Source: Timema cristinae (lineage: Eukaryota; Arthropoda; Insecta; Phasmatodea; Timematidae). Taken from it: a DNA stretch of 64,000 bases. The stretch lies in contig JBCFYV010009882.1 in assembly GCA_039000515.1 (NCBI GenBank), forward strand, positions 57,091,277-57,155,276, given 5' to 3'. Position numbers and translations under genes: made by a program. This document shows, one piece after another, positions 34,451-46,362 of this stretch (its first letter is position 1; each line of letters opens with the position of its first letter). The notes under the pieces are model-generated. The model did no database searches and had not been told where the DNA came from. It saw only the letters and a program-made list of their open reading frames with translations.

Positions 34451-34721
34451 AAAAATACAACACATAGGTATCGTTTAATTTAACAACAAATCAACAATTA
34501 AATGTAATAAATTTCCTTCCTCATAGCCAAGGGCTTAATTTCGATCCACAATTTTCAGTTTACTGATAAAGATAGTTGGTATGGATGGCATTTTAATATG
34601 ACTATGTCCTTATGTCCAAATAATTATAGTAACTATAAAACAAATAGGTGTGTGGTATTACACTCAGTGTCTTTGTAAGTGTCCTCTGCAAACCCTTCCT
34701 CCCCCCTTTTCTCTCAAAATA

Positions 34722-34985
34722 AATAATAATAATAATACAAAGCATAGCGTCTTACTATCCGTTCGTATTATACGCGTAAGTACTAATTACTCTAATGGGT
34801 TAGGAATTTATAAGGTTGAATATAGAGGAAGTGAACCAGCATTTGCGTGGAGGGAGAGTGGAAAAACCATTTAGGAACCCCCTCCCCAGTTCACTCAGGC
34901 GAGATAAAAACCTTTATCTAAAGGTCCTGGGAAGTATAGCTCTACAAGAAACTTGTGAGTTAGATAACTACGCCACAGAGGCGGG
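34722..34985 (-). mobile_element. SINE family A1, minus strand
   Basis: Top strand: AATAATAATAATA, then GCGTCTTACTATCCGTTCG (tail), TAAGTACTAATTACTCTAATG, GAGGAAGTGAACCAGCATTT, GGAGGGAGAGTGGAAAAACC and a modified head ending AACTACGCCACAGAGGCGGG. The B-box region (GAGATAAAAACCTTTATCT) is heavily changed. Flanking duplications are not clear. Open frames at 34650-34874 and 34816-34998 are this SINE. Confidence 0.85.
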
Positions 34986-35589
34986 TCTTGCAAAATGAGA
35001 TGCCTTTATAAATAATTGAAAATCTACAATAATCTTTTTACTTTATAATCAATGAATGGAATTATTTCCCACATATAAAAACCACAATTTGATGAATGAA
35101 TCCGTCTGGAAGTGTTCACTTGAGGGACACCACTGAAACTAGAACCCTGGAAACATATGTAGCACACGCTTCTACACATTGTTTCTCACATGAAAAACAA
35201 AGTCAAATAACATGCACAAATATGCAGTAGGGGGCCATTTATTTTTCACTGCACTCGAAACCACGCCTCCCACTCCCTTGTCTAATAAACACTGTAATAT
35301 AAGTGTATGTTTGTGGCATGGTACGGCCTGGTATAATTTGTAAAGATGATTTTTCAATTTTTCTCGCTTATCAATCCCGTGCGATCAGGTATGCATGTAT
35401 GGGCAGGTATTGTACGTGGCACTGATCCACGGGCGCCCAGAGCTAAAGGTGACGTGATACATCATGGGGCGTTTGCATACACGATCCTGTTTCTACGGAA
35501 CAATGGAGTATCTCCATTCCCAGAATATCTTGGTTACATTATTTTTACTTTCTCGCTATATTACAGGTAGAGAATTTATAGTGATCGTA
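34986..35589. other. No gene seen
   Basis: Mixed sequence with a moderately G+C-rich part (35200-35530). Short open frames on both strands (35172-35357 minus, 35346-35570 plus) are unrecognised. Confidence 0.35.
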
Positions 35590-36145
35590 AAAAAAAATTG
35601 AACTCAAGATTTTGGTGGATCTCGACGTTTCATGACCCCCCCGAATCAAAAAAAATTGTTTTTGACTTTCCGTCTGTCTGGCTGTTTGTCTGTCTGTACC
35701 TCCAACTAGAACCTAAACTATTTTACCGATTGGGATAAAACTTTGTATCTAGGGTTTTCATAGGATTGCCCCGAGGAGTTTTTGGAATTGGATATCTAAC
35801 CCTAAAATTGAAGGTTGTTTAATGAATGAAAAAAAGAGAAAAAGTCGATTTTCTAAAAATCAGCTCTAATGATTTTGATTACATTTAGTTTTTAAACTTT
35901 TATAAATATTCCAAACAAAATGTCTTATCTCAATATTTTGGCAAAAGGACTTTAAGGGCTCCGGTCTGATGCGTAGATTATATTTTTCTATAATATCTCC
36001 TAAACTATTTGAGAAATGAAATTACTTATCGTTATAAATATGCTGGGTCTCTTTATAATACAAATATTTTATAAGAAGAATATTTTTATAAAACCAATAA
36101 CTTTCAAACTATAAGTAAATATATATATTATTTAACTTTTCGAAC
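35590..36145 (+). repeat. Dispersed repeat, CGACGTTTCATGA core, copy 2
   Basis: Starts GATCGTAAAAAAAAATTGAA with CTCGACGTTTCATGACCCCC, then a (TCTG)-type CGTCTGTCTGGCTGTTTGTC, ATTTTACCGATTGGGATAAA, GGAGTTTTTGGAATTGGATA, AAAAAGTCGATTTTCTAAAA and GATTTTGATTACATTTAG. It matches copy 1 block for block. It ends abruptly before another start of the same repeat. Confidence 0.7.
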
Positions 36146-37165
36146 ACAAAAGGTAAAAGTATTGCGATCACAAAAGAAAATCTATCCTGAAATGTTGATG
36201 GATGTCGACGTCTCAAAACCCCACCAACCCTAAAATGTAGTCTTTGCAATGACGTTTGTCTGTGTGTCTATTCAAACTTAAAATTAAGAGAAGTTTAACA
36301 AAAGGCAAAAGAGAAAAAATTGATTTTCTCAAAATCGACACTAACGATACGATTAAAATTCGTATCTAGGTGTTTATTAAGATTATAAATAAACTGGCTA
36401 TTTTCATTTTATCATGAAAATTAATTTTAGTGTACTTTACAGAAGCAGAAATTTCCATATCTCCGCAACTATTTGAAATACTAAATGACATCATTTCAAA
36501 ATTGTAATATTATTAAAAATAAAAAGCTTTTATATGAAACATATTTTTATAAATCCAACAGTTTCTGAGATATAGGTAAATATATTAATACAATTTCGTG
36601 ATATTTAGTTGTAAAGCGATACTAATTTAGTTTTAACGCTATAATTCTCCAATGCCATTGAGTAATATAAGTATGTATATAAAAGTTTATGTTTTTTTTC
36701 CATAAACATATTAGGAGAAATGTTTGTACAACAATGATCTATATCCATTTTAGACTCAATAGTCAATATTTACATTTGTATTGGTCAAAATTTATAAATG
36801 AGGAATTTAATAGCAATGCGATGGCATGAAGATTTGCAACATCTAATAAAATGTCAAGAATTTTAACAGGAAGTTGAAATTTTAATACGAAGTGTTGACC
36901 CTTGGGGACCCAACATTAATATTTTTTATCGGTCCAAGCATACAAATGAGGACATTAATTCTATAAAAACCAAATTATAAAATTAATAACCGGGACTCCA
37001 AAAAGAAGTTTTACATAAGTATAGTGCATTTTACGCTTGGATTTGCTAGCGTATATTATTTCGTTTCATATATTCTACGAGTTTTGAGTAAATATCTCCA
37101 TTTTCAAACAATAGAGCGAGAAAGCCCGTGCGGAGTTCCGTACCATTTATTTAATCTGATTCTAA
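36146..37165 (+). repeat. Dispersed repeat, CGACGTTTCATGA core, copy 3
   Basis: Starts GTATTGCGATCACAAAAGAA with GTCGACGTCTCAAAACCCC, has TTGACGTTTGTCTGTGTGTC-like sequence, AAAATTGATTTTCTCAAAAT and CGTATCTAGGTGTTTATTAAG, and ends GTTTTGAGTAAATATCTCC, ATAGAGCGAGAAAGCCCGTG and GTACCATTTATTTAATCTG, the same terminal block as copy 1. It lies head to tail with copy 2. Confidence 0.7.
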
Positions 37166-37985
37166 CTACCCTCTCTGGATAACGAATTTAGCTGCATTTG
37201 TGTGGTAGTGATGAACCATTTAAAATTTTAGAGATAATCTATTCTCTTTATGCGTGGTGAGAGAGGGAAAAATTCATTAATAGAAATCACTCTAAAGGCA
37301 TTGACTAAAAGTTGTGGCTCTGAAATCCCCATCAGTGCAAAACTAAACTAGGCGATCTCGACGCTTTAGTTCATGCTACTATCGATGTGGGTAAAGAGGG
37401 TTAAACTTGAGGCACAGTTAATTATTTATAATAAAATTATAATTTAATAATCTTGACGTATTAAAATTAATTTTTCTTTCAGTGTAGTTTATAAGGTTGT
37501 TTAAAATTTAATAAATTTGAAAATTGATATCAAGCACGTAAAATAAAAATGATTAAGAAATATATGTCCATAGATAAAATATTTAAAAGTATTAATATTT
37601 TATTTATTGTATTTTTTTAATTAAATTGTGAATAAAACCAACTTGTATTTCTTAGGATTCTGTTGCTCATTGAAATAATGAATAATGAATATCTAAGTAA
37701 CAGAACATTAGTCTAATGTCTTATTCAGTCAAGAAAGCAAATGCCTACTGAGATAAAGGTTCGATTTACGGTATGCTCGAACTTGTTAAATTTGAAGATA
37801 CCACAATTGTAGTGCTTAGTAATGACTGGGAGAGCAAGTTTTGTGCGTGATTAAGAATTATGTAGTTTATAAATCGTGTTATTTGTTTCGTTACAGTCTT
37901 TCATACATTACTTAAGGTTCAAAACTAAATTTATTGAAATATTTTCTGAAAACTATCCCGTACAGTAGTATAATTTGAAATTACA
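37166..37985. other. No feature seen
   Basis: AT-rich spacer. Confidence 0.4.
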
Positions 37986-38760
37986 ATACAATGTTCAAAA
38001 CAATAATTAAAGGACCGAGAATTTTTTTTTACAGATGTAAAAGGCTTTGTTAAAAAAAATAATGAAACTAGGTGGGTTGAAGATCCAATTAAATAATCTG
38101 TAACTAAAAAGAACGTGAAACTCAGATTATTTACTGCTCTTATCTCAGATTTGACAACTAATGCCGGTACACAGGCTCGTTATTGACTACCTGCAAACTT
38201 GGAAGAAGATCTGCAGATTTTAGAGACAATTTGCAAGATGGATGAAGCTTCAAATGTTCACTAGCTGTACATAGGAACTTCCAGGTCATTGACACATGGG
38301 CTGTTGTGGTAAGAAGGGCCATAGATCACTTGAATAATGTCACAATGTCAGGGTTAGACAACCCAAGGTACGTTTGGATCAGAATTATTGCAAGCTAAAT
38401 TTGGAAGAAGCCTTAAGAGATCAATCTTTCCCAAAAGAATGTGGTATTGTTTGATATCAAATAAAAAGCATTATGTATCTTAATGCAGTTAGGAAGGAAA
38501 GAGGAAAATGAATTGCTACTCATACTCCAAATGTTAGTTTGCCATCCTGGCAGCGAGCCTAAATTAATTCATAATCATAACGTATGTGAAGACCAAGTTG
38601 GTTTATCCATTGAAAGAAAGAAGCAAACCTTCTTAGTGGCCACAAGTGTTAATCTTTATAATAATACTCCAGGTTATTTTAGTTTACTGAAAGAACATTA
38701 ATTGATAACTATGGGTGCAGCTGGCAAATAAAAATAAATAATCTCTGTTCAAAATACCAA
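37986..38760 (+). other. Unassigned patch, possible decayed gene
   Basis: Composition is closer to coding than the flanks. A plus reading gives NLEEDLQILETICKMDEA near 38190, and an open frame spans 38483-38701, but stops interrupt it and I recognise no family. A decayed transposon or retrocopy is possible. Confidence 0.25.
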
Positions 38761-39322
38761 CTTTTGTACCGAGAGAAAAAATTTCAAAAATGATTTTAGT
38801 TTCACAAAGATGGATATAAACTATTTAGGTGTTTTAAGAATCAGTATAGGGAAATTGGCGGCAAATATACATTTTTAAATCCATAAATGTTTTATTGGTA
38901 AAAATTAATGGATATATCCGATAAATCCTATTTACACCAAGGTGTGTCCTATGGAATTATCACACCAAGCAACGCTGCAGTTGGTAACGTAGACAACAAC
39001 CGAATAAGTTTATCGCCCAAACAACTAATATGAAGCCAAAGTACAAGTAAGATTAGGCAAGAAGAGAGTGGAGAAATCCTAGTACTGAAAAAAGCTCAAC
39101 AATTGAGATTTTTAACTAGTCAGATTTTTTTTACCAAGGTAGGATAAAGCCTAGTTCAAAACACGACATAAACGTTTCACAGGAGGTATTTTTGAGCCAG
39201 GAGAAATAAAAAACATGGCGTATTAGTTTCGGGTGTAGTTGCTAAAATACAGCCATATAAGAGGGCAATTTTAAATGTCACTCAGGAAAATATAATAATA
39301 GAGAGAAATATATTTTTATTTT
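38761..39322. other. No feature seen
   Basis: AT-rich spacer; includes a run of TTTTATTTTATTT at the junction with the next SINE. Confidence 0.4.
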
Positions 39323-39579
39323 ATTTTATTTAGCACCGCGTCTTACTATTCGTTTAGTTTATACGCTTAAGTAATACTATTTACGCTAATTGTTTAGGAA
39401 TTTGGAATTTGGAATTTAGAGGAAGTGAACCTGGTTTTATGTGGAGGGAGAGTGGAAATTTTTTTAGGAAAAACCACCCCAGTTCATCCGACTGATATTT
39501 GAACCTCGATCTCCCCGTTCTCGGCAGTCTAGTCCAACAAGAATCTAGCACGCTAGCCAACTACGCTACCGAGGCGGGT
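39323..39579 (-). mobile_element. SINE family A1, full length, with TSD
   Basis: Top strand: TTAGCACCGCGTCTTACTAT (tail), GAGGAAGTGAACCTGGTTTT, GGAGGGAGAGTGG, ATTTGAACCTCGATCTCCCC (B-box, reversed) and AACTACGCTACCGAGGCGGG (head start). The imperfect direct repeats GAGAAATATATTTTTA (39303-39318) and GAGAAATTTATTTCTA (39580-39595) match at 14 of 16 positions and mark the target duplication. Confidence 0.92.
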
Positions 39580-39831
39580 GAGAAATTTATTTCTATGTGA
39601 CTTTTGAACATCCCTAAAACTAAATATCGCTTCTCCAAAACTTGTCCACAATTTAATAGTTAAAATTTCACTTAATAAAGCTCCATTAATCTCATCTGGC
39701 CAAAATTAAAAAAAAAAAAATCTTCAACTTCCTTATTATTACAACGGCACGCGTTTATATTATTTAACTGAATAAAATTTCCTTAAATGCACAATATTAA
39801 TTTTTATCTTATGATATCTAAAACCTTATAT

Positions 39832-40018
39832 GGGTCAAATCTCGGTCGGGTAAACTGGGGGGGCGGGTGTTCCTAAATGGTTTTCCACTCTCCCTCCACG
39901 GAATTTCAGGTTCACTTCCTCTAAATTAAACCTTCCCAATTCATAACCCATTAGCGTAATTAGTACTTAAACGTATAATCCGAACGGGTTGTAAGATGCG
40001 GTGCTAAATAATAAAAAC
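39832..40018 (+). mobile_element. SINE family A1, 5' truncated
   Basis: Begins inside the B-box (GTCAAATCTCGGTCGGGTAA), so the A-box and first part of the head are missing. Body and tail are good: TGGTTTTCCACTCTCCCTCC, GGTTCACTTCCTCTAAATT and CGTATAATCCGAACGGGTTG, then AAATAATAAAAAC. Truncation at the 5' end is typical of LINE-mediated insertion. Confidence 0.9.
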
Positions 40019-40159
40019 AAAATCTAACCATATAACAACGTTCCAATTAAAGATACTATAAATATCACCAAAATCATTCAACCCCCTGAATATAATGAAC
40101 ATATCACTACAGAACTTCAATTTGTTTCAAAAATATTTTAAATCTAATAACACATTTTA

Positions 40160-41180
40160 TCCAATGGCCTAGCAGCATATAACCAGAAATGGTGGTAATT
40201 CGCAGTACTAAAAAAAATGATTACTAGCGATGTGTTTAACCATCTCATATCTTATGTTAGAAATATTTTGCAAAACAATTATGACAAAATAATCATTCAA
40301 CTCAAAGATAGTATAAATATAAAATGATTTAGCCTTTCTCTAGATAAAAATATATTCATCAAATATGAAACAAATCCTAATAATTCATAATTTCGAGATT
40401 TAATTCACATTTTAATTGAGATTCACCCTCAACAAAAATCTACCATACCCATGTTGAATTTAATAAATACAGGAAACCTAAATACACAGATTTAATCAAT
40501 CCCATTGAATTTATCACACCACAAATCACAAAAGAGCTACTTTACACAATCTGATGTACTGATTATTTCACTTTCCACAAAAAAAAAAAAGACTCAACTT
40601 CATAAATAAATTAGCTGTATCTCATGGTAAATTCTTGTTCAATGTTCTATAAAATCCTTCATAAACAAAAATCGCAACTTACCAAACTTTCTACCTTAAA
40701 AAGTTCCAGTCCTGATAAGAAAATTAAATGGATCAGTTTCAACCATACTGGTAAGGAAATCCACAAAATTATCAATATCATCATGAAGCACAGATTGAAC
40801 TTAGATTTATCAACTTAATGATAACATTAATAAACGCATGAGCAGTTCAAATCAGTATAAAACAAATCATTGTGAATACCATCTACCATTTACATGTGCA
40901 TGCAATATTGTGTACATAGGAGGGAAGGGATTTAAGTTTTAGCCAAATTCTCTGAACAATGAAGTGATTTCAAATATGATAGAAATAAATCAAAATTTTC
41001 TAAACACCAAATATACACTTATGGCTGAAAACGTAATTAATTGAACCACAATAATACAGCATAAAAATATTAAGAAAAAAAAATAATTTTAAAATAAAAC
41101 AACCAAGAACTCCTTAAGGAAACTTACCCAACGAATTAAATTGAAAAAACCTATATTTTAAACCTGCCCTACAATCCATA
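40160..41180 (+). pseudogene. Penelope-like retroelement remnant
   Basis: Across broken plus frames: FNKYRKPKYTDLINPIEFIT (about 40455), the motif that follows the reverse transcriptase core in Penelope-like elements (typically FNIYRKPTYTD); then IKWISFNHTGKEIHKIINI (about 40725) and RLNLDLST, equivalent to the WVTFTYTGKE-type linker; then CEYHLPFTCACNIVYIGG (about 40870-40920), an eroded GIY-YIG endonuclease start in which YIG is kept but the GIY triplet is lost; then an IKQPRTP trace near 41100. Penelope elements encode a telomerase-like reverse transcriptase plus this endonuclease. Many stops; the catalytic core upstream is not readable. The open frame at 40624-40818 belongs to this remnant. 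Confidence 0.72.
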
Positions 41181-41934
41181 GTAGTTGTGACCTGTTTGGT
41201 CCAGAGTCAATAAGATTATAACCTCATTCCATCCTCATAAATTGTGATATCTTTGCTTCACCTCTTTATATATTTAAAAAAACATCCAACCACTTTACTA
41301 AATTAACTAAACATTCAATACATTTTTACATCCATCTATTTCTCTCAATAACTCTTCCACCGCACGAAAAAATTCACTCATACATCAATAATTTATGACA
41401 AGGCCCTCTAATGCAATAGATGTTTACATAGGTTGTTTGGTAATATATTCACCTTCTTTAACTACTTAATATATCATTTTTGTCAAAATCATTACATGAG
41501 ACTCGCCTTTTATATCGTGTATTAAATGATTACGTTACTCTGTTCACTACTTTTTATTACTTTCAACACATTTCAATTAGCTCAGTTAACAAGCACATTC
41601 TTGGAGTATTCGTTCTGGTTTACCGTGTTTTTTTTTTTTGGGTGGTTCTCTTGAATGAAGTGCTGAGTACGATAGCGGAAAGAATCGACACTAGTAGACA
41701 ATAATGTGCAACGTAAGCTGTCAGATACACGGAATAAGGGATCATAGCTAGAATAAGAAAATTAATTCTTTTTAATTGTTATAACCTTTATTTTCACTCT
41801 TTTAAACATTCAGCATCATTCAATTTTGACTTGACATGGCATTATATATTGTGTAAATTATGTCTCATAAAATGTTTATATGGCCATAACAGTTAACATC
41901 TTTAAACTGTAACAATACAAGGGTTGTATTTTAC
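41181..41934. other. No gene seen
   Basis: AT-rich; the open frame at 41480-41704 has no recognisable domain. Confidence 0.4.
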
Positions 41935-42010
41935 AATCGGAGCCCCACCCAAACCGTCTGATTCATACTATCCACTCCAAGAAACGTCGACATTTATTCA
42001 AATCGCCTAA
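41935..42010 (-). repeat. Dispersed repeat, CGACGTTTCATGA core, fragment
   Basis: The top strand reads GGGTTGTATTTTACAATCG, then AAGAAACGTCGACATTTATT, the reverse complement of the start of the family (AATAAATGTCGACGTTTC; GGTTGTAAAATTCAG). Confidence 0.45.
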
Positions 42011-42109
42011 AATAGTATTCTTCCCTATTGTAGTTCCATGTCACTTCAAGCAATATACAAACAATATCATTCAAAATAATTCACTATCAACTCTCTACAT
42101 TGTAAACTG

Positions 42110-42640
42110 TTCATATACGTACCCTCTGGATAAACTGGCTTGCACAGCCTAGTAACCTGGCTGACTTCAAAACGTCCTAAATCGAGGAGCGGGGCAACCT
42201 TGCCTTGGTGTATCAGCACTTGATGTTCCGACCAGGGTTTAGACATATCTGATGGGCGATTTTCTGTACACCTGGCAAAGAGTGCACGCGGACATGGCTG
42301 GCCTCTTTCGGATGGTTTGTGAAACCATCACCTGATCTCTGACGTCAGAAGCCAAGCAGTTCAAATTATTTTTGACAACAAACCTGAGTATCGTCTATAT
42401 AGAGCGCGATGACCAATCAGCGACCAACAAGCACGATGGCCTACGTGAGAAAGACAGCGTGATCCTACCAAAATGTTACGTCACCGACTTAGTTTGAACT
42501 ATTCCCCCCTATCATAACTACGCAGTAAGACCACTATATATTATGAACGTGTGGAAGATGTAAGCTGACTTTTGAACTCGGCACCATCGAGGATGGACCT
42601 CTGCAATATTTATATATAATGTATTTTTGAAATCGATGCC
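42110..42640. other. G+C-richer patch with promoter-like motifs
   Basis: About 500 bases with clearly higher G+C than the surroundings. A CTATATAGAGCGCG TATA-like box (about 42398) and GACCAATCAG (CCAAT box, about 42409) are present, as is TGACGTCA-like CTGACGTCAG (about 42341). I recognise no coding frame. It could be an LTR, part of a DNA transposon or a genuine regulatory region; no boundaries are visible. Confidence 0.3.
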
Positions 42641-43889
42641 ATGATGGATGGACTGTGGTTATTACTTTATATCGTCAGGCGACGACTTCCAAAAATCTGG
42701 ACTCTGTGAAGGAAAGTTATAATACTCTGTAAATATTTATAGTTCTTCTTAACTATTTAATTTAATTTTATTATAGTCGAGATAGGCTTATATTTGTTTA
42801 TTAAGTATGGGCATTATTTAATATTATTTAAAACTAAAAGTAACTTCAGTTTCGTGTCGCCACTTAAGGGCTTGTTTCTTAAAGATGTTAGTAAATTCTC
42901 AATGTTTGCTGTTCTACCTTAACGAAATGTTAATTGAAATATTTTGAATTTATCTATCTTAATAATCTGGATATTTAGACTATCCGTATTATCCTAGCTT
43001 TTGTTGTATATTTAAATTAATTTATATACTTTTCAATATTTTGTGTAACGTAAATTTGGCTATTCTTCGCATATATTTGAAATGTGGCAAACTTATAAAT
43101 GTTCTTTAACTTAGTATTAATTATTAGACTTTGTTTAGTATTTGAATGATTCCGATTCAAGTAGTCCTGAGTGAGTTTACATTTGGTTTGTGGTGTGAAA
43201 CTCTCGTGTTAGTTAACGTAATGTTTGTAGTATAAATGTATATTGTAGAACTTGAAGGTACTTTCGTTTTGGGTAAAATTTGAATACTCTCGTGATATGT
43301 GAAGTAAAAGCATGGAATATAAAGATATAACCTTACATTGGAAGAGCATATGTTTTCGTAATGTCTGTAGATGTTCAGACGCTTTTGTAACAGTTTGGAA
43401 AGGCTCTTCTAGCTTTTTATTTTTCTTTAATAGATTTGGTTATTAATTGTTTTATTAGCTGTATTGATATAAAGCTAACCTGGTCTAATTGAATCAATCT
43501 TTTCTAGCAATAATGTAATCAACTATGTTTTTCTTCGTTCTACTAGATAAATTAAGGCCACTTAAATTACTGTCTGTTATTAATGAAGGAATTAAATTAC
43601 TCTTTACATTTAACTCTTGCTGATGCTATTTTCTCTTTATTATTATGTTAGCTTATTCCCTCTTATTCTTGTAGTATTTTCGATAGTGCCCTATTGCTAC
43701 GAGGTAAAGAAATGAGAGGGTGTAACAAAAGATTAATAATTTTTAAATTTAACACGCATTTTGAAGATGTTGTATTTTTAACAAGTTTAATATTTTTTTA
43801 AAATTTAATTTATTGTAAGGTATATTTTAGTATATTTATTTTTGTCTTGACATTACTTCCTATGGAAATGAAAAAAAATGTTATAATCC
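42641..43889. other. No feature seen
   Basis: AT-rich, no recognisable gene. Confidence 0.4.
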
Positions 43890-44300
43890 GTCTTGCTAGG
43901 CTCATGTTTCATTTATTATACACGAATTACTTTATTCTTTTCAATTATATCAAATGTTTTAATCAATTCATACTGAATATTAATTTCCTAAATACACTTC
44001 ATAGTTATTGGAGTTGATTATGAGAAAATGAGAACTATTTTATCCCCCTGATAGCCCAAAAGTAAACTATCCTTTAATTTAGTGTTAGATAGATAATTCC
44101 AAGAACTCCTTTTAATAACTTCATAAGAACCCTAGATATTAATGTTGAGGTTTATTTGTGAAATAATTTAAGTTCTATTCACAGTAACAGATAAATTGAT
44201 AAACAAAGAGACGACATTGCAAAAATCACTTTTTCGGGTTCAAAGTTCTATGAAACGTTGACATTTATAATAATCACGAATTAGATTTTTTTTACCATCA
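43890..44300 (-). repeat. Dispersed repeat, CGACGTTTCATGA core, copy 4
   Basis: On the minus strand: AAATGTCAACGTTTCATAGA, AATGTCGTCTCTTTGTTTATC, CCTAGATATTAATGTTGAGG in reverse, AATTAAAGGATAGTTTACTT and CTCATTTTCTCATAATCAAC. These are the same ordered blocks as the copy at 30.8 kb but more diverged. Confidence 0.55.
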
Positions 44301-44639
44301 CAATAATTACTCTCCCCGGGGAAGAATGTAAGTATTAGTTGTAGACAGTGTTACATCAAACACTAGTAGAACACTCAAATTCTAAGAGAGTATCCTCAAC
44401 CACATTAAGGTTTAATGATGGCCAGAGAACCCAAAGAAAATCGGCAGTAGAGTATGTCAAATCAATGAATGTGTGACAATTCTTGAAAGGGCACAGCTTT
44501 ATCCAGTCGATATTCAATAAGTCAAATGGCTTTAAAAAATTGACTTTCCTTTAAGAGTAACTTTAATTTATTGGTTCATTCATAAATTTGCAGGTGATAA
44601 CTATTTTCTACCAACAGTTGTATTTACCTATTACGCCGA
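44301..44639. other. No feature clearly seen
   Basis: May hold the unrecognisable N-terminal part of the transposase remnant that follows. Confidence 0.35.
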
Positions 44640-45220
44640 TATAATCAGTTACGGATTATTTCATTTCTATAATACTCATCACTTGGCGGAAGAAAATCAC
44701 TTGAAATACATCAACCAAGTCATTAAATAAACCTTCCTATAAGTGTTTGGGGCAGGAATAATTAGTGGCATTTTGATCGAAGGTTTTTATTTTATAAAAT
44801 ACTAACAGAATAATCTTCTGTTAAAATATTGAGTAATCAATTGAATAGACCACAGAAAGAAGTTCCATTTGAGGTCAAACGTCGCATGTGGTTGTTCACG
44901 TATGTTTTCGACCATATTTAAACCTAATAACTTGCTATTTCTTCAATTTACTATACAAACTAATGGGTCCTGCATGACTTATTGCCTGGCCCGCTTGTAA
45001 CCCAGACTCAAATCTACTGGAATATTATTTCAAGTTATATCCAAGGTGTTTATTTACATAGCAGAGATTGACATAAATATTCCACAAACGTATTGTAAAA
45101 GTCTGCCAGTGAATCCAATCAAATAAATAGATATTTTTGAACGGACAAGAAACACAATTATACGTCGATTACAGTCTTGAATTCAGGGGGAAGGGAGTCA
45201 TTTTTAGCACTTTCTATAAA
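44640..45220 (+). pseudogene. DDE transposase remnant (HDGAPAHF group)
   Basis: Motifs in three different plus frames: INxPISVWGRNN-like trace at about 44728 (family: NVWAGIIG), KEVPFEVKRRMWLF (44856-44897; family: DVPLDVRRRMWFQHDGAPAHF, with the catalytic HDG lost), WPACNPDSNLLEYYF (44987-45031; family: WPARSPDLNPLDYYF) and DIFERTRNTIIRRLQS (45130-45177; family: IFERVRRSFLRRLQSCI). The order and spacing fit a Tc1/mariner-related insect transposase group that often carries a DUF4817 N-terminus. Frameshifts and stops throughout; no inverted ends identified. Each motif alone is weak; the collinear set is the evidence. Confidence 0.6.
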
Positions 45221-45532
45221 GGTAAGAAGCTATTCATTGATGGAAAGCAAAAATGGTTATAATCAGGAAAACAGGTGATAAATGATACATGTTTGATTAC
45301 ATTTTATCATAATTTATTTGTCTCGACTGTTAAGGTTCTCTTTGTTATATATTAATCTAATTTGATTTTTAATCTCTTTTCTATAATTTTTTTTATAGTG
45401 TAATGTATGTAACTACATAGGCATAATAAGTCTATATATAGTAAATATACTGATGTCTTAGTTATATGTGTATAATAGGTGGATGTTTGCTACCTACTCA
45501 TAGATATTATATTCAAATTTTAATTCCAGATG
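45221..45532. other. No feature seen
   Basis: AT-rich spacer. Confidence 0.4.
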
Positions 45533-45569
45533 TTTATGACCCGAAAGGGTAGTAAAAGGTGCTGCAAAG
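45533..45569 (+). repeat. SINE tail-only fragment
   Basis: GTTTATGACCCGAAAGGGTA, then GTAAAAGGTGCTGC: a diverged shared tail with the ACCCG-AA-GGGT hairpin kept. Confidence 0.6.
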
Positions 45570-45864
45570 TAAAAATTATTCCAAAATGAATAAATATATT
45601 TTATTCATACAATTTCATTGAACCATCATTTTTTTAGTACAGTACTTATGCTCTAACATTGAGCTATTAGGATCCATCGTGTTTGCCAATGTTATACATC
45701 ATTAATTAATTTAAAACAGAGTCAAATAAGGATAATAGACTCTTTAAGCTACTCAGAGCTATCTGATTCTGACAAACGTTACTATTACATAGTATTAAAT
45801 TACATAGAGCATTTCAAATAATTGGAATGTATTCTGGCAAAGGATTCCTACTGCAACAAGGAGA

Positions 45865-46345
45865 TTTGGTCGTGTATCACCATGGCCACGGACGCTTTCA
45901 ACAAAAAGAGGTTACTGCTAACAAGCAAGTTGGGTTTGGATTTAAGTAAAAAACTATCATCGCGCTGTATGTAGCAGAAACTTTTGACTCTTTGAGAACC
46001 TTGAAATTTGGAGCTGGAGAAGACTTGGAAGGATCAGGTGGAAAGACAAGGTGACAAATGAAGAAATCTTAAGAAGATTGGGTGAGAAGATAACCATTTT
46101 TGATGTGATTATTTGGTATAAAGCAAACTGGATCGGACACATCCTTAGGAGGAACTTACTTCGGTACGATTCCATAGAAGACAAGCTTGAGGGAAAGAGG
46201 ATCGTGAGAGGAGGGATGATTCAAAAATTGGGTGACTTGAAGGATAGAAGAAAATTCCGGGTTCTAAAGTAGAAGGCAAAAGACACATTGGCAGTCTAAG
46301 TTCACTGACAAAAGAAATGAAACTGTCGTAACTCATAAAACCTAG
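45865..46345 (+). pseudogene. LINE reverse transcriptase C-terminal remnant
   Basis: Plus frames read FNKKRLLLTSKLGLDLSKK (about 45898-45955), then WSWRRLGRIRWKDKVTNEEI (about 46010-46065), NWIGHILRRNLL (about 46127-46162), EDKLEGKRIVRGG and GDLKDRRKFRVLK up to the stop at 46270-46272. This is the region C-terminal to the reverse transcriptase of a non-LTR element (family signature NWIGHILR, EGKR-RGR). The sequence resembles 20.0-20.6 kb, including the 3' UTR GACAAAAGRANTNRACCTGTCGTAA. Eroded by stops and frameshifts. An about 40-base SINE-type tail follows at 46363. Confidence 0.82.
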
Positions 46346-46362
46346 TAATAATAGTAAAAACT

